A model generated the notes under the pieces. It ran no database searches. It saw only the letters and a list, made by a program, of their open reading frames with translations, and was not told where the DNA came from. Positions 1 through 9,013 of a DNA stretch of 53,042 nucleotides are shown here, one piece after another (within the stretch, counting starts at the first letter, position 1; each line of letters begins with the position of its first letter). Origin of the DNA: Streptomyces monomycini (GTDB lineage: Bacteria > Actinomycetota > Actinomycetes > Streptomycetales > Streptomycetaceae); the NCBI RefSeq assembly GCF_022271435.1, contig NZ_JAFIQY010000054.1, positions 1 through 53,042 of the forward strand. Reading direction: 5' to 3'. The translations under genes were made by a program, and so were the position numbers.

Positions 1-2657
1 CGCAGCCCGAGTTCCAGGCTCCGCCGTCGGCCCCGGCTCCCAAGCCGGGCGCCACCCCCGGCCCGCGTCCGGCCCGCCCGCAGCAGGGCGGCCAGGGCGG
101 CGGCCAGGGTGGTCAGGGCCGCGGCAACGCCCCGCGTCCCGGCGGCGACCGCCAGGGCGGCGCCCCGCGTCCCGGCGGCAACCGTCCGTCCGGCCCGCGT
201 CCGGGCAACAACCCCTTCACGTCCGGTGGCTCCACCGGCATGGCCCGTCCGCAGGCCCCCCGTCCCGGTGGCGCGCCGCGTCCCGGCGGCCAGGGTGCCC
301 CCGGCGGCCCGCGTCCGCAGGGCGGCGGCCAGGGTGGCCAGGGCGGTCCCCGTCCGCAGGCTCCCGGCGGCAACCGTCCGTCCCCGGGCGGCATGCCCCG
401 TCCGCAGGGTGCCGGCCAGGGTGGCCCGCGTCCCGGCGGCGGTAACCGTCCCAACCCCGGCATGATGCCGAAGAGCCCGGCCGCCGGCCCGCGTCCGGGT
501 CCCGGTGGCGGCGGCGGTCGCGGTCCCGGTGGCGCCGGTCGTCCCGGCGGCGGCGGTCGTCCCGGTGGCGGCGGCTTCGCCGGCCGTCCCGGTGGCGGCG
601 GTGGCGGTCGTCCGGGTGGCGGCGGCGGTTTCGCCGGCCGTCCCGGTGGCGGCGGTCCCGGTGGTGGCGGCGGCTTCGGCGGTCGTCCCGGCTTCGGTGG
701 TCGTCCGGGCGGTCCCGGTGGCCGTGGTGGTACGCAGGGCGCCTTCGGCCGTCCCGGCGGTCCCGCGCGCCGCGGCCGCAAGTCGAAGCGGCAGAGGCGC
801 CAGGAGTACGAGGCCATGCAGGCCCCGTCGGTGGGCGGCGTCATGCTGCCCCGTGGCAACGGTGCGACGGTCCGCCTGTCGCGCGGTGCCTCGCTGACCG
901 ACTTCGCCGAGAAGATCAACGCCAACCCGGCGTCGCTCGTCCAGGTCATGCTGAACCTGGGTGAGATGGTCACCGCGACGCAGTCCGTCTCCGACGAGAC
1001 GCTGCACCTCCTCGGCGAGGAGATGAACTACGTCGTAGAGATCGTCTCCCCGGAGGAGGAGGACCGCGAGCTCCTGGAGTCGTTCGACATCGACTTCGGC
1101 GAGAACGAGGGCGGCGAGGAGATGCTCGTCGCGCGTCCGCCGGTGGTGACCGTCATGGGTCACGTCGACCACGGCAAGACGCGCCTGCTGGACGCGATCC
1201 GCAAGACGAACGTCATCGCGGGCGAGGCCGGCGGCATCACCCAGCACATCGGTGCCTACCAGGTCGCGACCGAGGTCAACGACGAAGAGCGGCGCATCAC
1301 CTTCATCGACACCCCGGGTCACGAGGCGTTCACCGCCATGCGTGCCCGTGGTGCCAAGTCGACCGACATCGCGATCCTCGTGGTGGCGGCCAACGACGGT
1401 GTCATGCCGCAGACGATCGAGGCCCTGAACCACGCCAAGGCGGCCGACGTGCCGATCGTGGTCGCGGTCAACAAGATCGACGTCGAGGGCGCGGACCCGA
1501 CCAAGGTGCGCGGCCAGCTCACCGAGTACGGCCTGGTGGCCGAGGAGTACGGCGGCGACACGATGTTCGTCGACATCTCCGCGCGCCAGGGCCTGAACAT
1601 CGAGGAGCTGCTGGAGGCCGTGGTCCTGACCGCGGACGCCTCGCTCGACCTGCGGGCCAACGCCGAGCAGGACGCGCAGGGCATCGCGATCGAGGCCCAC
1701 CTCGACCGTGGCCGCGGCGCCGTGGCGACCGTCCTGGTCCAGCGCGGCACGCTGCGCGTCGGTGACACGATGGTGGCCGGCGACGCGTACGGCCGGGTCC
1801 GGGCGATGCTCGACGACAAGGGCCAGAACGTGCAGGAAGCGGGTCCCTCGACCCCCGTCCTGGTGCTGGGTCTGACCAACGTCCCGGGTGCCGGCGACAA
1901 CTTCCTGGTCGTCGACGAGGACCGCACGGCCCGCCAGATCGCCGAGAAGCGCGCCGCCCGTGAGCGCAACGCCGCGTTCGCCAAGCGCACCCGCCGGGTG
2001 TCGCTGGAGGACCTGGACAAGGTGCTCAAGGCCGGCGAGGTCCAGCAGCTCAACCTCATCATCAAGGGCGACGCGTCCGGTTCGGTCGAGGCCCTGGAGT
2101 CCTCGCTGCTGCAGCTCGACGTCGGCGAAGAGGTCGACATCCGGGTCCTGCACCGCGGCGTCGGTGCGGTCACGGAGTCCGACATCAACCTGGCGTCCGG
2201 CTCCGACGCGATCGTGATCGGCTTCAACGTCCGCGCCGAAGGCCGCGCGACGCAGATGGCCGAGCGCGAGGGCGTGGACGTGCGCTACTACTCGGTCATC
2301 TACCAGGCGATCGAGGAGATCGAGGCGGCCCTCAAGGGCATGCTCAAGCCGGAGTACGAAGAGGTCGAGCTCGGCACGGCGGAGATCCGCGAGGTCTTCA
2401 AGTCGTCCAAGCTGGGCAACATCGCGGGTGTTCTCATCCGTTCCGGCGAGGTCAAGCGCAACACCAAGGCCCGCCTGGTCCGCGACGGCAAGGTCATCGC
2501 GGAGAACCTCAACATCGAGGGTCTGCGCCGCTTCAAGGACGACGTCACCGAGATCCGCGAAGGCTTCGAGGGCGGTATCAACCTCGGCAACTTCAACGAC
2601 ATCAAGGTCGACGACGTCATCGCGACGTACGAGATGCGGGAGAAGCCGCGCGGCTGA
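1..2657 (+). CDS. infB: Translation initiation factor IF-2, 3' part (5' end outside window)
   Basis: IF-2 is the GTPase that places initiator fMet-tRNA on the 30S subunit and promotes 50S joining. The reading frame is open from nt 3 with no start, so the gene begins upstream; 884 codons are visible. The first ~260 codons are a Gly/Pro/Arg-rich low-complexity linker, typical of the long N-terminus of actinobacterial IF-2. The GTPase domain follows: P-loop GHVDHGKT (nt 1158-1181), switch II DTPGHE (from nt 1309) and NKID (from nt 1470). The C-terminal beta-barrel and initiator-tRNA domains run to the TGA at 2655-2657. It heads the classic translation cluster with rbfA and truB downstream. Identity is certain; only the missing N-terminus is unknown. 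Confidence 0.98.
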   Translation, partial: QPEFQAPPSAPAPKPGATPGPRPARPQQGGQGGGQGGQGRGNAPRPGGDRQGGAPRPGGNRPSGPRPGNNPFTSGGSTGMARPQAPRPGGAPRPGGQGAPGGPRPQGGGQGGQGGPRPQAPGGNRPSPGGMPRPQGAGQGGPRPGGGNRPNPGMMPKSPAAGPRPGPGGGGGRGPGGAGRPGGGGRPGGGGFAGRPGGGGGGRPGGGGGFAGRPGGGGPGGGGGFGGRPGFGGRPGGPGGRGGTQGAFGRPGGPARRGRKSKRQRRQEYEAMQAPSVGGVMLPRGNGATVRLSRGASLTDFAEKINANPASLVQVMLNLGEMVTATQSVSDETLHLLGEEMNYVVEIVSPEEEDRELLESFDIDFGENEGGEEMLVARPPVVTVMGHVDHGKTRLLDAIRKTNVIAGEAGGITQHIGAYQVATEVNDEERRITFIDTPGHEAFTAMRARGAKSTDIAILVVAANDGVMPQTIEALNHAKAADVPIVVAVNKIDVEGADPTKVRGQLTEYGLVAEEYGGDTMFVDISARQGLNIEELLEAVVLTADASLDLRANAEQDAQGIAIEAHLDRGRGAVATVLVQRGTLRVGDTMVAGDAYGRVRAMLDDKGQNVQEAGPSTPVLVLGLTNVPGAGDNFLVVDEDRTARQIAEKRAARERNAAFAKRTRRVSLEDLDKVLKAGEVQQLNLIIKGDASGSVEALESSLLQLDVGEEVDIRVLHRGVGAVTESDINLASGSDAIVIGFNVRAEGRATQMAEREGVDVRYYSVIYQAIEEIEAALKGMLKPEYEEVELGTAEIREVFKSSKLGNIAGVLIRSGEVKRNTKARLVRDGKVIAENLNIEGLRRFKDDVTEIREGFEGGINLGNFNDIKVDDVIATYEMREKPRG

Positions 2658-2722
2658 TCCAGCTCTCACCTCCGGGGCCGGTCGGCGGAAGAAAAATTCC
2701 GTCGATCGGCTCCGGCCGTTGC

Positions 2723-2748
2723 ATGTACGGTTCGAACAGTTCGTACAT
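2723..2748. promoter_or_regulatory. Inverted repeat upstream of the DUF503 gene
   Basis: Arms ATGTACG (2723-2729) and CGTACAT (2742-2748) face each other across a 12-nt centre that itself contains GAACAGTTC. The element sits 40 bp before the DUF503 start in the infB-DUF503 gap. It may be an operator or a weak hairpin. No known regulator motif was matched with confidence; the inner part only loosely resembles a LexA box. Confidence 0.35.
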
Positions 2749-2787
2749 CTGCATCTAGTGCCCCACGGGTGGCCTTACCCGCACCGC

Positions 2788-3084
2788 ATGTACGTAGGGA
2801 CGCTGTCCTTCGACCTCCTCCTCGGCGACGTACGGTCGCTGAAGGAGAAGCGCTCCGTCGTCCGCCCGATCGTCGCCGAACTGCACCGCAAGTACGCGGT
2901 CAGCGTGGCGGAGGTCGGCGAGCAGGATCTCCACCGCAGAGCCACCATCGGACTCGCGGTGGTGTCCGGGGACACGGGGCACCTCACAGACGTACTGGAC
3001 CGCTGCGAGCGCCTGGTCGCCGCACGGCCCGAAGTGGAGCTGCTGTCGGTACGACGGCGGATCCACGGCGATCATGACGACTGA
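2788..3084 (+). CDS. DUF503 family protein
   Basis: 98 residues starting MYVGTLSFDLL. This is the conserved small DUF503 protein found between infB and rbfA in actinobacteria and many Gram-positives. Its biochemical role is not established; its constant place beside ribosome-maturation genes suggests a translation-linked job (inference). The family features are visible: a hydrophobic first strand, LKEKRS at about residues 18-23, and a LLSVRRR end. I chose ATG 2788 because homologues begin MYVG. An in-frame GTG at 2758 would add ten residues (VPHGWPYPHR) that do not look conserved. No clear ribosome-binding site precedes either start. The end overlaps the far-upstream frame of rbfA, but not the rbfA start used here. 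Confidence 0.9.
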   Translation: MYVGTLSFDLLLGDVRSLKEKRSVVRPIVAELHRKYAVSVAEVGEQDLHRRATIGLAVVSGDTGHLTDVLDRCERLVAARPEVELLSVRRRIHGDHDD

Positions 3085-3139
3085 GCGGGTCGTCGGCGCC
3101 ACACGCACCATGGTGAAAGACACAGAAGGAGACGGACCA

Positions 3140-3586
3140 GTGGCCGACAATGCGCGGGCGAAGAAGCTGGCGGACCTCATCCGGGAGGTGGTCGCCCAGA
3201 AGCTGCAGCGCGGCATCAAGGACCCGCGGCTCGGCAGCCACGTGACCATCACGGACACCCGGGTCACCGGCGACCTGCGGGAGGCGACGGTCTTCTACAC
3301 GGTCTACGGCGACGACGAGGAGCGGGCCGGCGCGGCCGCCGGGCTGGAGAGCGCCAAGGGCATCCTGCGCTCCGAGGTCGGCAAGGCGGCTGGCGTGAAG
3401 TTCACGCCGACCCTGACCTTCGTCGCGGACGCGCTGCCGGAGACCGCCAAGACGATCGAGGACCTGCTCGACAAGGCACGGGCCTCGGACGCCAAGGTGC
3501 GCGAGGCGTCCTCGGGCGCCGCGTACGCGGGCGAGGCCGACCCGTACCGCAAGCCGGGCGACGAGGACGAGGACACCCCGCAGTAA
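3140..3586 (+). CDS. rbfA: 30S ribosome-binding factor RbfA
   Basis: RbfA (148 residues) is a KH-fold protein that binds the immature 30S subunit near the 5' end of 16S rRNA and assists late maturation and cold adaptation. The sequence shows the family N-terminus (ARAKKLADLIREVVAQKL), the GIKDPRLG segment and an acidic C-terminal tail. The start chosen is GTG 3140, 7 nt after a good ribosome-binding site AGAAGGAGA at 3124-3132. An upstream in-frame ATG at 3074 would add an unconserved leader overlapping the DUF503 gene. The TAA stop overlaps the truB ATG (TAATG), so the two genes should be translationally coupled. Confidence 0.96.
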   Translation: MADNARAKKLADLIREVVAQKLQRGIKDPRLGSHVTITDTRVTGDLREATVFYTVYGDDEERAGAAAGLESAKGILRSEVGKAAGVKFTPTLTFVADALPETAKTIEDLLDKARASDAKVREASSGAAYAGEADPYRKPGDEDEDTPQ

Positions 3587-4569
3587 TGAAGCGCGAGAAC
3601 ACCGGCACGAAGCGTGTCGAGCGCACCCGCGCCAAGCAGGGGGCGCCGGACGGCCTGGTCATCGTCGACAAGCCGGCCGGCTTCACCTCGCACGACGTGG
3701 TGGCCAAGATGCGCGGCATGGCCCGCACCCGCCGCGTCGGGCACGCCGGCACGCTCGACCCGATGGCGACGGGCGTGCTCGTGCTGGGCATCGAGCGCGC
3801 CACCAAGCTGCTCGGCCACCTCGCGCTGACCGAGAAGGAGTACGTCGGCACGATCCGGCTGGGCCAGACGTCGGTCACCGACGACGCCGAGGGCGAGATC
3901 ACCGCGTCCAAGGCCGCACACGGCCTGGACCGGGCCGCGATCGACGCGGGCGTGGCGGAGCTGTCCGGCGCGATCATGCAGGTGCCGTCCAAGGTCAGCG
4001 CCATCAAGATCGACGGCAAGCGGTCCTACGCGCGGGTGCGCAAGGGCGAGGACGTGGAGATACCGGCCCGCCCGGTGACCGTCTCCTCCTTCGTCGTCTA
4101 CTCCGTCGAGGAGGCCGAGGCGGCGGACGGCACGCCCGTCACCGACCTGCTGGTCTCGGTGGAGTGCTCCTCCGGTACGTACATCCGGGCGCTCGCCCGC
4201 GACCTGGGGGAGGCCCTCGGGGTCGGCGGCCACCTGACCGCTCTGCGGCGTACCCGGGTGGGTCCGTACAAGCTCGACCGGGCCCGCACGCTGGAACAGC
4301 TCCAGACAGCCGTGGACGACGAGGCGGGCGGCGGCCTGCCGGTCATGCCGATCGGCGAGGCGGCGGCCGCGGCCTTCCCGCGCTGGGACGTCACCCTCGA
4401 CCAGGCCCGGCTGCTCACCAACGGGGTGCGCATCCCGATGCCGCGGTTCGACGAGGAGGGCGACGGACCGGCACGGCCCGCGGCGGCGTTCGCGCCGGAC
4501 GGGACGTTCCTGGCGCTGCTGGAGAACCAGGGTGGCCGGGCGAAGAGCCTGGCGGTCTTCGCGGAGTGA
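3586..4569 (+). CDS. truB: tRNA pseudouridine(55) synthase TruB
   Basis: TruB converts U55 in the T-loop of elongator tRNAs to pseudouridine. The 327-residue protein has the N-terminal family block DGLVIVDKPAGFTSHDVV (residues 22-39) and the catalytic motif GHAGTLDPMATGVL with the nucleophile Asp58. A C-terminal TruB/PUA-like region ends in LAVFAE. The ATG overlaps the rbfA stop (TAATG), showing operon coupling with rbfA. A strong hairpin follows 45 nt after the stop, so this cotranscript probably ends here. The ~20-residue basic N-terminal extension is normal for actinobacteria. Confidence 0.97.
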   Translation: MKRENTGTKRVERTRAKQGAPDGLVIVDKPAGFTSHDVVAKMRGMARTRRVGHAGTLDPMATGVLVLGIERATKLLGHLALTEKEYVGTIRLGQTSVTDDAEGEITASKAAHGLDRAAIDAGVAELSGAIMQVPSKVSAIKIDGKRSYARVRKGEDVEIPARPVTVSSFVVYSVEEAEAADGTPVTDLLVSVECSSGTYIRALARDLGEALGVGGHLTALRRTRVGPYKLDRARTLEQLQTAVDDEAGGGLPVMPIGEAAAAAFPRWDVTLDQARLLTNGVRIPMPRFDEEGDGPARPAAAFAPDGTFLALLENQGGRAKSLAVFAE

Positions 4570-4927
4570 CGCGGGACCGCTGCTCCGGGCTGCGGCTCGG
4601 GGGCGCGGAGCAGGACGACGGGCGGTGCCGTTTGTGACGGCGCCGCCCGTCGTCGTATCCGCCGCGCCCGGTGGCCTCCAGGCTCCGGTGGCCCGTCGGG
4701 GCGCGAACGGTGGCGGCGTGCTCCGGCGTACGGGTGACACGCGCGGGCCGGGACGGCGGGCCGCGCGCCCGGGGGTGCCGCACTCCACAGAAGCGAGGTG
4801 ACCCTTCCCGCGAAGCGATGCGCGAGGCATGGCAGTCTTAGACCTGCGTAAGGCCGAGGGTGCCCGGATCCGACCGGGTTCTTCCCGGCGCAGTGACGGA
4901 CGAGAGTTCTGGCGAGGAGCGGGCACA
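4570..4927. other. truB-ribF spacer
   Basis: 358 bp without a convincing gene. The left part holds the truB terminator hairpin (4614-4654). The remainder is GC-rich and probably contains the ribF promoter. An open frame in phase with ribF extends upstream to 4829, but it does not match the family N-terminus. I see no RNA gene or clear sigma-70 hexamers. Confidence 0.5.
4614..4654 (+). terminator. Hairpin after truB
   Basis: The 18-nt arms (4614-4631 and 4637-4654) pair fully apart from one G-U wobble, with loop TTGTG. No T-tract follows, as is common for Streptomyces terminators. It probably ends the rbfA-truB transcript. Confidence 0.75.
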
Positions 4928-5890
4928 GTGCAGCGCTGGCGTGGCTTGGAGGACATCCCCGAGGGCTGGGGACGCAGCGTCGTCACCATCGGCTCCTACG
5001 ACGGCGTGCACCGCGGGCACCAGCTGATCATCGGGAAGACGGTGGCGCGCGCCCGGGAGCTGGGCATACCGGCGGTGGTGGTCACCTTCGACCCGCACCC
5101 CAGCGAGGTCGTACGGCCCGGCACCCACCCGCCGCTGCTGGCGCCGCACGAGCGGCGCGCGGAGCTGATGGCGGGCCTCGGCGTGGACGCCGTGCTGATC
5201 CTGCCGTTCACCACCGACTTCTCGAAGCTGGCCCCGGCCGACTTCGTGGTCAAGGTCCTGGTCGACAAGCTGCACGCGCGGCTGGTCGTCGAGGGGCCGA
5301 ACTTCCGCTTCGGGCACAAGGCGGCGGGCACCGTCGAGACACTCACCGAGCTGGGCGGCACCTACGACTACGCGGTCGAGGTCGTCGACCTCTTCGAGCG
5401 CGGGACGGCGGGCGGGGGCGAGCCGTTCTCCTCCACGCTGACCCGGCGGCTGGTCGCCGAGGGCGACGTCGCGGGCGCGCGGGAGGTCCTGGGGCGGCCG
5501 CACCGGGTCGAGGGCGTCGTGGTGCGCGGCGCCCAGCGCGGCCGGGAGCTGGGCTTCCCGACGGCGAACGTGGAGACGCTGCCGCACACCGCCATCCCGG
5601 CGGACGGGGTGTACGCGGGCTGGCTGCACGCGGACGGCGAGAAGATGCCGGCCGCCATCTCGGTCGGCACCAACCCGCAGTTCGACGGCACCGCGCGGAC
5701 CGTCGAGGCACACGCCATCGACCGCGTCGGCCTGGAACTGTACGGCCTGCACGCCGCGGTGGACTTCTACGCGTACCTGCGCGGCATGGAGAAGTTCGAG
5801 ACGCTCGACGGGCTGCTGGAGCGGATGGCGGTCGACGTGAAGGAGACACGCGAGCTGATCGGGGCGGCCGAGGCCGAGGCCGATAGCTGA
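4928..5890 (+). CDS. ribF: Bifunctional riboflavin kinase / FAD synthetase
   Basis: RibF phosphorylates riboflavin to FMN and adenylylates FMN to FAD. The 320-residue protein begins VQRWRGLEDIPEGWG, the usual Streptomyces N-terminus. The FAD-synthetase nucleotidyltransferase motif GSYDGVHRGHQ lies at residues 22-32. The C-terminal flavokinase domain carries GRELGFPTAN at residues 205-214. The start is GTG 4928, preceded by GCGAGGAG; an upstream ATG at 4829 is in frame but gives an unconserved leader. The gene stands alone between two hairpins (truB terminator and the 5930-5967 stem), so it is probably monocistronic. No FMN-riboswitch-like structure was recognised in its leader. Confidence 0.96.
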   Translation: MQRWRGLEDIPEGWGRSVVTIGSYDGVHRGHQLIIGKTVARARELGIPAVVVTFDPHPSEVVRPGTHPPLLAPHERRAELMAGLGVDAVLILPFTTDFSKLAPADFVVKVLVDKLHARLVVEGPNFRFGHKAAGTVETLTELGGTYDYAVEVVDLFERGTAGGGEPFSSTLTRRLVAEGDVAGAREVLGRPHRVEGVVVRGAQRGRELGFPTANVETLPHTAIPADGVYAGWLHADGEKMPAAISVGTNPQFDGTARTVEAHAIDRVGLELYGLHAAVDFYAYLRGMEKFETLDGLLERMAVDVKETRELIGAAEAEADS

Positions 5891-5929
5891 CGGCGCTCAC
5901 GGGCCCGCACGCGGGCCCCGCGACAACGG

Positions 5930-5967
5930 GACTGGGCCCGGCACTCGGAGGAGTGCCGGGCCCAGTC
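5930..5967. terminator. Bidirectional terminator between ribF and the MinD-like gene
   Basis: A perfect 17-bp stem (arms 5930-5946 and 5951-5967) with loop GGAG sits between the ribF stop and the stop of the convergent minus-strand gene at 5981. Position and symmetry suit termination of both transcripts. Confidence 0.85.
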
Positions 5968-5980
5968 GTGTGCCGTGCTA

Positions 5981-8900
5981 CTACTGCGGCGGGGGCTGCT
6001 GCGTCCACCCCGGCTGGAGACCGGGCTGTCCGGGCGCCTGCGGCGCGTCCGGAGGCTGCTGCCAGCCCTGGGGCGGCTGCCCCTGCTGCTGGGGCTGCTG
6101 GGTCCAGCCGCCCTGCTGCGGCGGGTACCCGGCGGGCGGCTGACCCGGTGCCTCCTGGCCCGGCTGCTGAGGGTACGCCTGCTGGCCGTACTGCTGCTGC
6201 CCGTACTGCTCCTGGCCGTACGGCTGCTGGGCGTTCGGGTCGCCCGGCTGCATCTGCTGCTGGGCGGCGGGGTCCTGCCAAGCGCCCTGTGCCTGCTGGG
6301 TCCGGGAGAAGTCCTCGGCCACCAGCGCGGACAGGTTGAAGTACGCCTCACGGGTCTTGGGCCGCATCATGTCCAGGTCGACCTCGGCGCCGGCGGCCAG
6401 ATGCTCGTCGAACGGGACCACGACCACGCCGCGGCATCGCGTCTCGAAGTGCGACACGATGTCGTCGATCTTGATCATCTTGCCGGTCTCACGGACCCCG
6501 GAGATCACCGTGATACCCCGCTGCACGAGGTCGGCGTAGCCGTGCGCGGACAGCCAGTCCAGCGTGGTGCTGGCGCTGGACGCGCCGTCCACCGACGGCG
6601 TGGAGATGATGATCAGCTGGTCGGCGAGGTCCAGCACCCCGCGCATCGCGCTGTAGAGCAGGCCCGTACCCGAGTCGGTGAGGATGATCGGGTACTGCTT
6701 GCCGAGGACGTCGATCGCGCGCCGGTAGTCGTCGTCGTTGAACGTCGTCGAGACGGCCGGGTCGACGTCGTTGGCGAGGATCTCCAGACCCGACGGCGCC
6801 TGCGAGGTGAACCGGCGGATGTCCATGTAGCTGTGCAGCTGCGGAATCGCCTGCACCAGGTCACGGATGGTCGCGCCGGTCTCGCGGCGCACCCGGCGGC
6901 CGAGCGTGCCGGCGTCCGGGTTCGCGTCGATCGCCAGGATCTTGTCCTGCCGCTCGGAGGCGAGCGTGGCACCCAGCGCGGTCGTCGTCGTGGTCTTGCC
7001 GACGCCGCCCTTGAGGCTGATGACCGCGATCCGGTAGCAGGACATCACCGGCGTACGGATCAGCTCCAGCTTGCGCTGACGCTCCTGCTCCTCCTTCTTC
7101 GCGCCCAGCTTGAAGCGCGAGGGCTGCGCGTTGGCACCCGGCTTCTTCTTCTTGGGCTGGTTGCGGAGCAGCCGGTCGGAGGTCAGCTCGACGGCGGCGC
7201 TGTAGCCCAGGGGCGCGCCGGGGGCGGCCCGCTGCTGTTGTTGCTGCTGACCCGGCTGCGAGTACTGCGCGTAGTTGGCGGCGGCGTTGGGGTCGGCGCC
7301 CTGGACGGGGGTGGGGGCCTGCGGCTGCTGCGGGGCCTGCGGGGGCTGTTGAGCCTGCGGCTGCTGCGGGTGCTGGCTCTGAGGCTGCTGGGCCTGGGGC
7401 TGCTGGGCCTGCGGCGGGACCTGGTGCTGGCCGTACCCGGGGTACTGCTGTTGCTGCTGCGCGGGCGTGGTCTGCTGCGGGTAGCCCTGGGCGGCCTGCG
7501 GGTAGCCGTAGGCGCCCTGCTGCTGCGGATAGCCGTACGCGGCCTGCTGCTGTGCCTGCTGCTGAGGGTGGGCCTGCTGCGGATACCCGTAACCGCTCTG
7601 CGTCGCGGCGGCGTTGGGGTCGGCCGTCTGCTGCTGCGGTGCCGGGGCGCCCTGCTGGGGCTGCTGGTGCGGGTACCCGTAGGCGGGCTGCGGGTAGCCG
7701 TACGCGGCCTGCGGCTGGGCTTGCTGGGGGGCCTGCTGCTGGGGATGGGGCTGCTGGGCCTGCTGGGGGTACTGCTGCGGGTAGCCGGACTGCTGGTACG
7801 GCTGCTGCTGCGGCGGCTGTTGCGCGTACTGCTGCTGCGCGGGCTGCGGTTGGGGCTGCGCCTGCTGCTGGTACGGCTGTTGGGTCTGTGCCTGGGCTTG
7901 GGCCTGGGCCTGGGCTTCCCGCGGGTCCGCAGGCTGGTACTCAGGAGGCAGGGGCGGCAGGTGCGCAGGCGCACCTGCCTGCTGCCCGGCGGCGGAACCC
8001 CAAGGCGCGCCCTGCGGGGGAGTGCCCTGCTGCTGCGGCACCTGCTGCATCTGCTGCGGAACTGCCTGCTGCTGAGGCGGCAGTTCCTGAGGCGGCAGTT
8101 CCTGCGGCACGTCCTGCTGCGGAGCTTCCTGCTGGACAGCCTCCGGCTGCTGCTGCGCCTCCGGAGCGGGCTGCTGCTGTCCGGACGCTTGCGGCGCGGC
8201 GACGGGCGCTTCGGCCTCCGGCGCGGGCTGCGCCAAGGGAGTCGGGGCCGGTGCCTCGGTCGCGGAGGGAGCGCCGGACCGGTCCGCCTCTTCGGCTCGC
8301 TGTGCGTCGGCGGCCGGCGCGGCCTCCACCGGGGCAGGCACGGGGGCCGGTTCGGGCTCCGGGTCGTCGGCCCACAGGGACGCCGACGGGTCGACACCGC
8401 TGCCGGCGCGTACGGTCGTCCCGGACGCGGTCGCCGCTGCCGCAGCGTCGGACTCCGCGGCCTCGGCGGGCGGTTCGGGCGCGGCCTCGGCGACGGGCGC
8501 CGGCGGCGTCACGGGAGCCGTCGGCTCCGGCGCGGGCGTGGCGGGAGCCGGGGCGGGAGTGACGGCAGTCGGCGCGGGGGTGACGGGAGCCGGTGCGACC
8601 GGCGGCGCGGTGGGCGCGGGGGCCGGTGCGACGTCGGGGGCGCCCGCGTCGGGGCGCAGCGTCGGAAACCCGGGAGGGGCGGCAGGCGGGGTCGCATCGC
8701 CCTGCGGCGCGCCCTGCGGGGCACCTTGGTTCGGACCGGCCTGCGGACCGGGCTGCTGGGCGGCCTGCGGACCGGCCTGGCCGGGGCTCGGCTGTGCGGG
8801 CCCGCTCAGCGGCGCGCCGGTGGGCGGCGTGGAGGGCGTGGCGGCGGGAGGTGTGGCCGGTGCGGCCGCGGCCGTACCGCCGCCGCTGGTGTCGTTGCTG

Positions 8901-9013
8901 GCGTACCAGGCCGGAGCCGCGAAATCGATCTTGAATTCACCCGTCAGATCGAACTCGGACTGGTCGTCGTCAGGATCGTTCCCGTCCGGACGGAAAGCCT
9001 CCTGCTCCCTCAC
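5981..9013 (-). CDS. EspI-like Pro/Gln-rich MinD/ParA-family ATPase of the type VII locus
   Basis: The 1010-residue protein has three parts. Residues ~1-650 are low complexity, rich in Pro, Gln and Ala, with many YGYPQ-type repeats. Residues ~655-900 form a MinD/ParA-like P-loop ATPase: Walker A ISLKGGVGKTTTTT near residue 665, then ILAIDANPDAGTLG and the IILTDSGTGLL switch region. A second Gln/Pro/Gly-rich tail ends QPPPQ. Mycobacterial EspI (ESX-1) has the same Pro-rich plus MinD-like architecture, so a regulatory or energising role in type VII secretion is inferred. The start chosen is GTG 9013 with a strong AGGAGG-type site at about 9017-9025; upstream in-frame codons to 9178 look non-coding. 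It reads in the same direction as eccE, 377 bp upstream across a repeat-bearing gap. Confidence 0.88.
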   Translation of the reverse strand: MREQEAFRPDGNDPDDDQSEFDLTGEFKIDFAAPAWYASNDTSGGGTAAAAPATPPAATPSTPPTGAPLSGPAQPSPGQAGPQAAQQPGPQAGPNQGAPQGAPQGDATPPAAPPGFPTLRPDAGAPDVAPAPAPTAPPVAPAPVTPAPTAVTPAPAPATPAPEPTAPVTPPAPVAEAAPEPPAEAAESDAAAAATASGTTVRAGSGVDPSASLWADDPEPEPAPVPAPVEAAPAADAQRAEEADRSGAPSATEAPAPTPLAQPAPEAEAPVAAPQASGQQQPAPEAQQQPEAVQQEAPQQDVPQELPPQELPPQQQAVPQQMQQVPQQQGTPPQGAPWGSAAGQQAGAPAHLPPLPPEYQPADPREAQAQAQAQAQTQQPYQQQAQPQPQPAQQQYAQQPPQQQPYQQSGYPQQYPQQAQQPHPQQQAPQQAQPQAAYGYPQPAYGYPHQQPQQGAPAPQQQTADPNAAATQSGYGYPQQAHPQQQAQQQAAYGYPQQQGAYGYPQAAQGYPQQTTPAQQQQQYPGYGQHQVPPQAQQPQAQQPQSQHPQQPQAQQPPQAPQQPQAPTPVQGADPNAAANYAQYSQPGQQQQQQRAAPGAPLGYSAAVELTSDRLLRNQPKKKKPGANAQPSRFKLGAKKEEQERQRKLELIRTPVMSCYRIAVISLKGGVGKTTTTTALGATLASERQDKILAIDANPDAGTLGRRVRRETGATIRDLVQAIPQLHSYMDIRRFTSQAPSGLEILANDVDPAVSTTFNDDDYRRAIDVLGKQYPIILTDSGTGLLYSAMRGVLDLADQLIIISTPSVDGASSASTTLDWLSAHGYADLVQRGITVISGVRETGKMIKIDDIVSHFETRCRGVVVVPFDEHLAAGAEVDLDMMRPKTREAYFNLSALVAEDFSRTQQAQGAWQDPAAQQQMQPGDPNAQQPYGQEQYGQQQYGQQAYPQQPGQEAPGQPPAGYPPQQGGWTQQPQQQGQPPQGWQQPPDAPQAPGQPGLQPGWTQQPPPQ

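Noticed and set aside
2723..2748. LexA (SOS) box in the infB-DUF503 gap
   Set aside because: The core CGAACAGTTCG is shorter than the actinobacterial SOS box CGAAC-N4-GTTCG, so the match is not adequate.
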